From: an uncultured Clostridia bacterium
GTDB taxonomy: Bacteria > Bacillota > Clostridia > Christensenellales > CASEPJ01
DNA: 9,676 bases
Reading direction: 5' to 3'
NCBI GenBank assembly: GCA_949289715.1
Contig: CASEPJ010000048.1
Location: 1 to 9,676 of the forward strand
The notes beneath the pieces were generated by a model. That model worked only from the letters and a program-made list of their open reading frames with translations, was not told where the DNA came from and did no database searches. Position numbers and translations under genes: made by a program. Positions 1-6,080 of the stretch are shown here, piece by piece (position 1 is the stretch's first letter; every line of letters starts with the position of its first letter).

Positions 1-1
1 A

Positions 2-379
2 GTCAGAGCCTTGCCTTATTCTTCCCCCGATGAATATCTGTGCGTAAAAGACAGCGATTTGAAAGAAATAGGAATGATTAAAGCGTTGTCCGAATTTTCC
101 ATTCCGCAAAGGGCGATAGTAAACAAACACTTAAAAATGCGTTATTTTTGCCCCATTGTTAAATCGGTTATATCGGTAAAACAAAAATACGGTCTGCAAT
201 ACGTTACTATAAATACCGATTCGGGAAAAAAGATTTTTGTTTCCACGGATCTTACAAAAAGTATTATCAGAATTCACGACGATAAATTTATAATAGTGGA
301 TATAGACGGCAACCGTTTTTTAATTGAAGATTTATTCAAAATCGGAGGGTATAAGAAACTGCTCCCTCATATAATCTGA
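2..379 (+). CDS. DUF1854 family protein, 5' end cut by window edge
   Basis: The reading frame is open to the left edge (V-R-A before the TTG at 11), so the true start lies upstream and 125 residues are visible. The visible N-terminus VRALPYSSPDEYLCV matches the DUF1854 pattern 'vRaFPxSxPdxyisl'. The middle RYFCPIVKSVISVKQKYG matches its 'RryFxPxIxxI.svk..' stretch, and the end DIDGNRFLIEDL matches its hallmark 'DxDGnRYxIpDL'. Probably only 10-30 residues are missing. It is small, has no membrane segment or signal peptide, and is likely cytosolic. The family is known to lie beside ABC transporters of the type encoded immediately downstream, 37 nt away, so it is probably a soluble partner of that transporter. 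Its biochemical role is unknown. It ends in tandem stops, TGA TAG. The family call is from recalled motifs, not a search. Confidence 0.8.
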   Translation, partial: VRALPYSSPDEYLCVKDSDLKEIGMIKALSEFSIPQRAIVNKHLKMRYFCPIVKSVISVKQKYGLQYVTINTDSGKKIFVSTDLTKSIIRIHDDKFIIVDIDGNRFLIEDLFKIGGYKKLLPHII

Positions 380-404
380 TAGATTAATTATAATCCTTTT
401 GTTT

Positions 405-410
405 AAGGAG
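405..410 (+). promoter_or_regulatory. Shine-Dalgarno site that sets the start of the ABC transporter gene
   Basis: AAGGAG lies 6 nt before the ATG at 417. The same frame is open back to a TTG at 399, but that codon is upstream of the ribosome site and would place the site inside the gene. The ATG at 417 is therefore the better start. Confidence 0.85.
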
Positions 411-416
411 AAAATT

Positions 417-2591
417 ATGAAATTAAAATTTACTCCCGAAAATCCTAAACTTGATATCGGGGATTACAATTATATAATACCTTATGATTTGGATGCGGAT
501 AATATGGAATGCGAGGGGTACGTTGCCGTTTCTAATACCAATGTGGAAATTTATCATAACGGAAAACTTATTAAAAGTTTTTTGTTGGATAACATTATGA
601 ATTTGGAAGTCAGCAATTATCTCGGGTGTGGAGAGCTTTTTTTAACCGAAATGGACGAAAATCTCACTAAACATTCCCTTTGCCGATTTACTCATAACCA
701 TATAAATCGTATGGGCGAATTGGCTAAACTTACAAACGCATATTTAAAGTTAGGTACTTTTTACGAAAGCGAAGACAGAGACGACAGAATTTGTCCAAAG
801 TGCGGAGCACAGTTAAACGGTAGCGGCTCGGTTTGTTTTAAATGTATGAAAAAAACTACCCTTTTACTTAAATTGTTTAAAGTATTGGGTAATAAAACAA
901 TGATGAAATTTTTAACGGGCGTAATTTTAATGGGACTTTCCAGTCTTATTACGGTAATTATTCCTTCCATAAACAAAGTTTTCGTCAACGAAAATTTAAT
1001 GACGGGCAAAAGAGAAGGAACTTTGACTTTATGCCTGTTGATGTTGGGACTTTTTATTTTAAGTTTGGTTTTGAGATATTTAGGAATGAGGCGAAACAAT
1101 TACGTTTCGATAGAGGCGAATTCTAAATTAAGATATATGTGTATGGAAAAGGTACACAATCTAACCTTATCCGCAATAGATAAGAGGACGGCAGGCGACT
1201 TAACTTACCGGGTTATGCGTTCTTCTATAGTTATCAGGTGCTTTTTGTCGGATAATCTTTATAACATCGTAATTCAGTTTTTTCTGTTTGTGGGCGTTTT
1301 GGTGGCGATGCTTATATCTAATCCCCTTTTGACTCTCTATGCTTTTATTCCTCTGCCTTTTGCATTTTTGATATTAAAAAGTTATTTTAAATTTATTAAT
1401 CCTCGTTTTGGAAAGCAGTGGAGATTGAACAGTAAATCAAATATATATTTAAACGACGTTTTAAAAGGAATAAAAGTAGTTAAAGTTTTCGGCAAAGAGA
1501 AGGATGAAACAAATAAATTCGATAAAATAAGTACGGATATTAAAAATATTTCTTTCGGAAACGAAAGACTCTGGTCCATACTTTATCCTATAGTTATAGT
1601 TTTGGTTTATATTGGCGAAATTTTGGTAATGTTATTTGGAGGAATATCTGTTATAAATGCCGAAAACAACATAAATACCGGCGAACTGATACAGTTCATA
1701 ACATATCTTTCGTTTATTTACGGACCGATTATGTTTTGGGTGGGATTGCCTAGAGCGTATGCCGATTTTATAGCAAACTTAAGTAAAATTATAGATTTGT
1801 TGGAAGACGAACATCTCGTTAAGAAGACCGGTATTTCTGCCGACGAAATTGAAGGAAAAATAGAGTACAGCAATGTTACTTTCGGTTACAATGCCTATGA
1901 ACCGATATTAAAGAACGTAAATGTTACGGTTAATGCCGGGGAGATGGTTGGTATAGTCGGTCCTTCGGGAACGGGCAAATCCACTTTTATCAATCTCCTG
2001 TTAGGATTATATAAACCGGATACGGGCAAGGTGCTTATAGACGGAATAGACCTTAACGATTATGATATCGTGTCGTTAAGAAGCAAATGCGGCGTTGTTT
2101 TTCAGGATACATTCCTTTTTGCGTCAAGCATTATGGATAATATAAAATATTCCAAACCGGATGCATCGGTAACCGAAGTAATTAGGGCTGCAAAATTTGC
2201 CAATATACACGAAACGATTATGAAACTTCCCGACGGATACGATACCGTCTTAGGAGAAAACGGACATACTCTTTCGGGAGGGGAACGGCAGAGAGTTGCA
2301 ATTGCACGAGCTATACTTAAAGATCCTACCATACTCATTCTTGACGAAGCAACCAGTGCTTTAGATACCGAAACGGAAAAAATTATACATGAAGCGCTTA
2401 ACCGTTTGATTAAAGGTCGAACTACTTTGGCAATTGCACACAGACTTTCGACTTTGCGTAGTGCCGATGAATTGGTAGTAATAGAAAACGGTCAGATTAA
2501 AGAAAAGGGTTCTCATAAAGAATTAATGAAACAAAAAGGAATATATTACGGTTTGGTTATGGCTCAAAGAATAGTAAATAAAATGAATTAG
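417..2591 (+). CDS. DUF1854-associated ABC exporter (fused permease-ATPase) with PH-like domain and zinc ribbon
   Basis: This is a 724-residue type IV (ABCB-like) half-exporter, probably working as a homodimer in the membrane. Residues 1-120 are a soluble beta-rich region (EGYVAVSNTNVEIYHNGKLI) resembling bacterial PH-like domains. Residues 126-143 form a zinc ribbon, C126-x2-C129-x10-C140-x2-C143. About six membrane helices follow, near 164-184, 202-222, 280-302, 303-323, 385-408 and 422-448. The nucleotide-binding domain (about 470-724) is intact: Walker A GPSGTGKS 515-522, Q-loop Q563, signature LSGGERQR 619-626, Walker B ILILDE 639-644, D-loop SALD 647-650 and H-loop H675. The zinc ribbon directly before the first helix, plus the adjacent DUF1854 gene, matches what NCBI names the cyanophycin metabolism-associated ABC transporter. 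The exported substrate cannot be read from sequence. It is co-oriented with the DUF1854 gene and probably co-transcribed. Confidence 0.9.
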   Translation: MKLKFTPENPKLDIGDYNYIIPYDLDADNMECEGYVAVSNTNVEIYHNGKLIKSFLLDNIMNLEVSNYLGCGELFLTEMDENLTKHSLCRFTHNHINRMGELAKLTNAYLKLGTFYESEDRDDRICPKCGAQLNGSGSVCFKCMKKTTLLLKLFKVLGNKTMMKFLTGVILMGLSSLITVIIPSINKVFVNENLMTGKREGTLTLCLLMLGLFILSLVLRYLGMRRNNYVSIEANSKLRYMCMEKVHNLTLSAIDKRTAGDLTYRVMRSSIVIRCFLSDNLYNIVIQFFLFVGVLVAMLISNPLLTLYAFIPLPFAFLILKSYFKFINPRFGKQWRLNSKSNIYLNDVLKGIKVVKVFGKEKDETNKFDKISTDIKNISFGNERLWSILYPIVIVLVYIGEILVMLFGGISVINAENNINTGELIQFITYLSFIYGPIMFWVGLPRAYADFIANLSKIIDLLEDEHLVKKTGISADEIEGKIEYSNVTFGYNAYEPILKNVNVTVNAGEMVGIVGPSGTGKSTFINLLLGLYKPDTGKVLIDGIDLNDYDIVSLRSKCGVVFQDTFLFASSIMDNIKYSKPDASVTEVIRAAKFANIHETIMKLPDGYDTVLGENGHTLSGGERQRVAIARAILKDPTILILDEATSALDTETEKIIHEALNRLIKGRTTLAIAHRLSTLRSADELVVIENGQIKEKGSHKELMKQKGIYYGLVMAQRIVNKMN

Positions 2592-2638
2592 TAATATGTA
2601 AAATTGTTTCTGTTTTTAATGAAAAATAAAAAATAATA

Positions 2639-2666
2639 GACATATGTTTATAATTTAACATATGTC
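2639..2666. terminator. Perfect 10-bp inverted repeat, possible weak terminator after the exporter gene
   Basis: GACATATGTT (2639-2648) and AACATATGTC (2657-2666) are perfect inverted arms around an 8-nt loop, starting 47 nt after the exporter stop. The downstream flank is AT-rich (ATTTATAATTT) but not a clean T run. The upstream flank is A-rich, which would give a T-rich tail on the opposite strand. The position suits a terminator; the low GC and missing T run leave a protein-binding dyad as an alternative. Confidence 0.4.
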
Positions 2667-2914
2667 ATTTATAATTTAATTACAAAAATTTATTAAATAT
2701 AAATGTTTATAATTTCCGAATGTAATTTTTAATTAAATTTTTTATTTTAATTTTATAATTAAAAATTTAAAATTTAAAAATTCGGTTAATGAAGATTCAA
2801 AATATAAATGTCATATAAAATCTAAAAATTCAGAGGGTATTAGTAAAATATAAATTAATATATTGAGATTAATCGATTGGCTTTAAAAATTAAGTTGCAA
2901 GAAGCTATGAAATA

Positions 2915-2932
2915 TTTTCAATGGATTGAAAA
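2915..2932. repeat. 18-bp dyad upstream of the glycosidase gene, candidate operator
   Basis: TTTTCAATGGATTGAAAA consists of two perfect 8-nt inverted arms around a GG centre. It lies in the only region that can hold the promoter of the gene at 3067 and has the size of a dimeric repressor site. No regulator gene is in the window, so the role is inference. It could also fold as a weak hairpin, followed by GTTTTTATG. Confidence 0.4.
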
Positions 2933-3054
2933 GTTTTTATGTTTATTTAATAAAGTATTTTAATTTTAAAATTGCTTTAAAATATTCGATATTTCTTAAT
3001 GAGATTATAAAAATTAATAATTGATTAACAAAAAATAAAAAATCAACAATGCGT

Positions 3055-3061
3055 AAAGGAG
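3055..3061 (+). promoter_or_regulatory. Shine-Dalgarno site that sets the start of the glycosidase gene
   Basis: AAAGGAG lies 5 nt before the ATG at 3067. An in-frame ATG at 3049 exists, but it precedes this site and has only A-rich sequence ahead of it, so 3067 is preferred. Confidence 0.85.
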
Positions 3062-3066
3062 AAAAT

Positions 3067-4683
3067 ATGAGTAAAGAAAAAAACATTAGAATTTTTCCTA
3101 AAGTTAGGTTTAAGGGAGGAGAATTTGCGGAAACTTTAAGTAATATTTATGCGGAAACTTTAAATGACCTTGTGGCAAAATACGATGACGGTGCTTCCAA
3201 AGAATATGAAAAAGGATTTCTTCATACATCTACATATCAGCACGAGGGGACTTGCTATTATAATCAAATGTGGGCAAGAGATTGCGGCAGGGGCGTTTTG
3301 GAATTGATAAGACAAGGTTTTGTGAAAGAAGCTTCGGACGTTGTCGAATATTTTTTAAATCATATTACTTATAAAGACCATTGGAGCAGAGAAATACATT
3401 TACAAAATCCCATTTTGGAAAAAGAAGTCGACGGAAACTTTTTGATTATGCTTTCTATTTATCAGGCATGGAGATATAACGGAAAGAAAAACGGAGAATA
3501 TTATTTAAAAAAGCTGGAGCCTGTTGTAAAAAAATACTGTTTTGATATATTAAATTCAAAATGCGGCGGACTTGTTGAATCCATTTCGGAATTATCGGGG
3601 AATCCGGATGTGTTATACGGCGTTTACGGTATTTATGGCAATTACGGAATGTTATTGGCATTGAAAGCAATTAGCGAAATGGCGGATTTTCATAACTTTA
3701 AATTTGAAGATTTGAATAAATCGATTGAAAAATTAAATGACGGACTGAAAAATCTGATAAGCGACGGCATTTTTTCGAAAGTTGAAAAAAACTGTTGGTT
3801 CAACGGCATAGACAGCAGAAATATGAAGGCCTACGATAATGTAGATTTTGCCGGCGTAACAGCGGATTTCAGTGCTTCCACGAGAATTATTCCTTTTATT
3901 TCTGAAGAAGATTATAAACCTCTCGATGAATTCTATGATATTAATTATAACAGTTATAAATATTTAAAATATAATATGAGCAAAGGAGAATTTTTCAGAA
4001 AATACGGGTTTGTATCCAATACTTCCTGGAGAGGAATAGGAGGAAGACATGACGATACGATGTGCGGTTACGGGCAGGGCTTTTTCACCCAAAGCGCCTT
4101 ATATTTCGATGACGTTAATTGCTATTCCAAATGTCTTGAAGGTATTGCCAGATTAGGATATGACGGTAACGTTATGCAAGTTCTTTCCGACGGCGAACTT
4201 TCTCCGTTTGTAATGCACGAATGTTTTTGCTATCCCAATTACGAAAAAGGTTTGGACCATACTTTCGGCGCTTTAAACAAAGGTGAATGTAATGTAATGA
4301 ACAATCCCGGAGATGAAGGCAATTTGGTACAGGAGACGGAAGTGTTAAAGGCATTGAGAATTGCCGTAGGAGTATTTGCGAAAGGCAAAACTTTAATTAT
4401 CGCTCCCAAACTAACTTGGCATATGAACGGCATTGAGGTGAAAGATTTTCCTGTATTTAACGGAGAAAAAACAGTCCGCATCGATTTTAAATATAAAATA
4501 CAAAGATATTTCCGCACCGCTTATGTTGAGATTACAAAAGGCGCAGAGGAATTTGATGATATAGAAGTTAGATTCGGACCTTTTGCTCTTTCCCATAAGG
4601 GAGATAATATTGTAACTTCCGATAACGCCGCATGGATTAGAAAAAGTTTTAAAAAAGGTGAAAAAATAGAATATAATTATTAA
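3067..4683 (+). CDS. Putative cytoplasmic six-hairpin (alpha/alpha)6 glycoside hydrolase, family unassigned
   Basis: This is a 538-residue protein without signal peptide or membrane segment. Its eleven cysteines also suit the reducing cytosol. The pattern is that of an (alpha/alpha)6-barrel glycosidase: a W-A-R-D motif (69-72, QMWARDCGRG) like the W.RD motif of several six-hairpin families, an EVDGNF motif (120-125) followed by a helix, a GGRHDDTMCGYGQG loop (325-338), and GDEGNLVQETE (415-425). The end (LIIAPKLTWHMNGIEVKDFPVF onward, split here for position only: about 443-538) looks like a C-terminal beta-sandwich. Candidate catalytic acids are D72, D122, D329, D330, E417 and E423; none can be assigned with certainty. 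It most resembles rhamnosidase-like or otherwise unclassified glycosyl hydrolases, but I cannot name a GH family. It stands alone, followed 1.4 kb later by a sugar importer operon, which suggests it hydrolyses an imported glycoside. Confidence 0.65.
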   Translation: MSKEKNIRIFPKVRFKGGEFAETLSNIYAETLNDLVAKYDDGASKEYEKGFLHTSTYQHEGTCYYNQMWARDCGRGVLELIRQGFVKEASDVVEYFLNHITYKDHWSREIHLQNPILEKEVDGNFLIMLSIYQAWRYNGKKNGEYYLKKLEPVVKKYCFDILNSKCGGLVESISELSGNPDVLYGVYGIYGNYGMLLALKAISEMADFHNFKFEDLNKSIEKLNDGLKNLISDGIFSKVEKNCWFNGIDSRNMKAYDNVDFAGVTADFSASTRIIPFISEEDYKPLDEFYDINYNSYKYLKYNMSKGEFFRKYGFVSNTSWRGIGGRHDDTMCGYGQGFFTQSALYFDDVNCYSKCLEGIARLGYDGNVMQVLSDGELSPFVMHECFCYPNYEKGLDHTFGALNKGECNVMNNPGDEGNLVQETEVLKALRIAVGVFAKGKTLIIAPKLTWHMNGIEVKDFPVFNGEKTVRIDFKYKIQRYFRTAYVEITKGAEEFDDIEVRFGPFALSHKGDNIVTSDNAAWIRKSFKKGEKIEYNY

Positions 4684-4802
4684 TATTAAAAATTTTAATC
4701 GTAAAATATTAGCAATATTAAATTTGCAATAATTTAATATATATAAACATTCATCTTCGATTTAGTTATTATACTTGCTTTAAAATTTTAATTATTATAT
4801 TT

Positions 4803-4926
4803 GATATTATTATTTGAGATATTATTATATTGATATTATTTATTAATATATATTATATTATCTATATAATAATAAAAATAATAATAAAATAGCAAAATAT
4901 TAGATTAAAATGATAAAATATTAGAT
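4803..4926. repeat. Low-complexity AT direct repeats
   Basis: GATATTATTAT occurs at 4803-4813 and 4818-4828, with a variant (GATATTATTTAT) from 4832, so the period is about 15. Further on, AAAATATTAGAT is repeated exactly at 4894-4905 and 4915-4926, with period 21. Only A and T vary between copies, as expected of slippage-prone DNA. No spacer/repeat pattern of CRISPR type is present. Confidence 0.55.
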
Positions 4927-5014
4927 AATAATAAATTTTTATTTGGTTAAACTGCTTTTCTTTGGTTAGATAGCGGATTGACTATAATAAATTTGACATA
5001 ACTTTTAATTTTAA

Positions 5015-5065
5015 TTAATTCTCTTTTTAATCGGCAAATATTTGCTCGGTTTAGAAGAGAATTAA
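5015..5065. ncRNA. 51-nt near-continuous hairpin, candidate structured RNA or dyad element
   Basis: Arms 5015-5027 and 5053-5065 pair over 13 positions, including one G-U. After one T-T mismatch (5028/5052), 5029-5033 pair with 5047-5051 with one G-U. Then T5046 is bulged, and GCAA (5034-5037) pairs with TTGC (5042-5045) around an ATAT loop. That is about 22 pairs with its GC content near the apex, in a region otherwise poor in G and C. No T run follows on either strand, so it is not a standard terminator. No transcription evidence exists; a TTGACA at 4993-4998 lies just upstream but lacks a good -10. Confidence 0.4.
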
Positions 5066-5507
5066 AATAAGTCGAATTTTAAATTAAAGCTAAATTAACT
5101 TTTAGATTAATAATTAAGAATTTATTTTAATTCCCATTAAAACTGCGCATATTCATTCCGATTTAATATTAAATAATATAATACAGTTTTAAATATCAAT
5201 ATTGCTAAAATTTAAATATTTATAAAATTCGTCGATAAATAAGATTAATAAACAATATTTTTTTAAAAAGTAAAACTGCAAAGACGAAAATTCATAATAA
5301 TAAGATAAAAAAACTGCAAAATAAATTTATTAAAATATTTAAATTTGTAACACAAAAAGATGAAATTGTAATTGAGTATATAAAAAGATTATGCTATGTT
5401 AATATTGCTAAATATTTAAACCTATTGAAAAAATATTTTTCGGGTAAAAGTTTAATGAAAAACTAACATTTAATATTTATAAAATCATACAATTAACTAA
5501 GGCTTAA

Positions 5508-5529
5508 TTATAAATTTCGAAATTTATAA
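5508..5529. repeat. 22-bp perfect palindrome centred on TTCGAA
   Basis: Every base from 5508 to 5529 pairs with its mirror around the C5518/G5519 centre. Beyond one A/G mismatch (5507/5530) the symmetry continues for three more pairs to 5504 and 5533. A central CG in an even-length palindrome is typical of LacI/GalR-family operators, which often control sugar importers, but the flanks do not match the CcpA cre consensus. It lies about 500 bp upstream of the importer promoter, far for simple repression. Confidence 0.45.
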
Positions 5530-5560
5530 GTAAATGGATTTAATTTAACAATCAATTATT

Positions 5561-5595
5561 ACATAATTTTCTTGTCGCAATAATTCAAATTATGT
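5561..5595. repeat. Inverted repeat with 9-bp perfect arms
   Basis: ACATAATTT (5561-5569) and AAATTATGT (5587-5595) are perfect inverted arms around a 17-nt loop that holds most of the local G and C (TTGTCGC). Function is unknown. The arms are nearly all A/T, so chance cannot be excluded. Confidence 0.35.
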
Positions 5596-6009
5596 TTGAT
5601 AGGCAAAAAAATGCAAATACTGTAAAATGTAAGAATATTATTAAATATAGTCTTAAATAGTTTTTAATTTAAAGAAACTGTTAATTTGCTGTAATTTGTT
5701 ATCCGCATATTTATAACTAAATTATAAATAATATAATTATATTGAAATGCCGTTGAAATATAAACTTATAATCAATTTATAAAATTTGTAACGACAATTA
5801 AAAAAACTAAAAATTTTTTATAAATTTTCAAATAATAAATTTTATAGATTTGTTATATAGGTAAATAAATAAAGTAAAGTTAAATTCTATAAAATTTTGG
5901 GTAAATGCGTATAAATAAAATGATTTTTAAATACGCTAAATGTTTTTATAGGGCTCTTGCTTTAACAAATTACAATTAGATATTTTATATAAAAATTATA
6001 AATTTTTTG

Positions 6010-6038
6010 TTGACATAATTGTGTAGATAGTATATAAT
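6010..6038 (+). promoter_or_regulatory. Consensus sigma-A (sigma-70 type) promoter of the sugar importer operon
   Basis: TTGACA at 6010-6015 and TATAAT at 6033-6038 are both perfect consensus hexamers, separated by exactly 17 bp. Transcription should begin near 6045, giving a leader of about 35 nt before the first permease gene. A T-rich and A-rich stretch just upstream could act as an UP-like element. Such a strong promoter suggests high basal activity, limited by a repressor if the operon is inducible. Confidence 0.85.
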
Positions 6039-6069
6039 TGTAATGCGTTAATTAGCAAAAGAATAGAAT

Positions 6070-6074
6070 GGAGG
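6070..6074 (+). promoter_or_regulatory. Shine-Dalgarno site of the first permease gene
   Basis: GGAGG lies 3 nt before ATG 6078 and 6 nt before the adjoining ATG 6081. The spacing favours 6081 as the start; the two choices differ by one methionine. Confidence 0.75.
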
Positions 6075-6080
6075 ACTATG

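Larger units (their letters stand above)
2592..3066. other. AT-rich intergenic region, no gene seen
   Basis: This spacer between the ABC exporter and the glycosidase gene is strongly AT-rich and has no plausible reading frame. It contains a hairpin close to the exporter stop (2639-2666) and an 18-bp dyad about 135 nt before the glycosidase start (2915-2932). A promoter for the glycosidase must lie here. Weak -10-like AT strings occur around 2996-3011, but I find no convincing -35/-10 pair. Confidence 0.7.
4709..5411. repeat. 11-mer AATATTGCTAA present three times in the gene-free region
   Basis: AATATTGCTAA is found at 5198-5208 and 5401-5411 on the + strand and at 4709-4719 on the - strand. 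The first and third copies share the longer TTAATATTGCTAA, and all three are followed by an A/T-rich tail containing ATTT. The GC pair inside makes chance recurrence less likely than for pure A/T words. Function is unknown; a binding site or a relic of local duplication are options. Confidence 0.4.
4684..6080. other. Long gene-free, extremely AT-rich region with multiple dyads
   Basis: Almost 1.4 kb between the glycosidase stop and the importer start has no coding frame of useful length with a ribosome site, and no tRNA or known RNA that I recognise. It holds low-complexity repeats (4803-4926), a long hairpin (5015-5065), inverted 9-nt arms TTAAAACTG/CAGTTTTAA (5137-5145 and 5184-5192), AAAACTGCAAA twice (5272-5282, 5310-5320), a 22-bp palindrome (5508-5529), a hairpin (5561-5595), GCGTAT/ATACGC arms (5907-5912, 5931-5936) and the importer promoter. 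No convincing terminator follows the glycosidase; ATTAAAA-A-TTTTAAT at 4685-4699 is a weak AT-only dyad. Confidence 0.7.

Noticed and set aside
377..382. TGA read as tryptophan (Mycoplasma-type code)
   Set aside because: TGA is directly followed by TAG here, and no other gene has in-frame TGA, while all tryptophans are TGG. The standard bacterial code fits.
399..416. TTG start for the ABC exporter gene
   Set aside because: The Shine-Dalgarno site AAGGAG (405-410) lies downstream of this TTG and is ideally placed for the ATG at 417.
4803..4926. CRISPR array
   Set aside because: The repeats are short, A/T-only, with periods of about 15 and 21 and no unique spacers or cas genes.
4993..4998. 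TTGACA as a promoter for a small RNA at the 5015-5065 hairpin
   Set aside because: At 16-18 bp spacing there is no acceptable -10 hexamer (only TTAATT-like strings), so a promoter cannot be claimed.
6043..6058. LacI-type operator overlapping the importer start site (TGCGTTAATTAGCA)
   Set aside because: Only the outer TGC/GCA are symmetrical; the inner bases do not mirror, so it is not a convincing operator.
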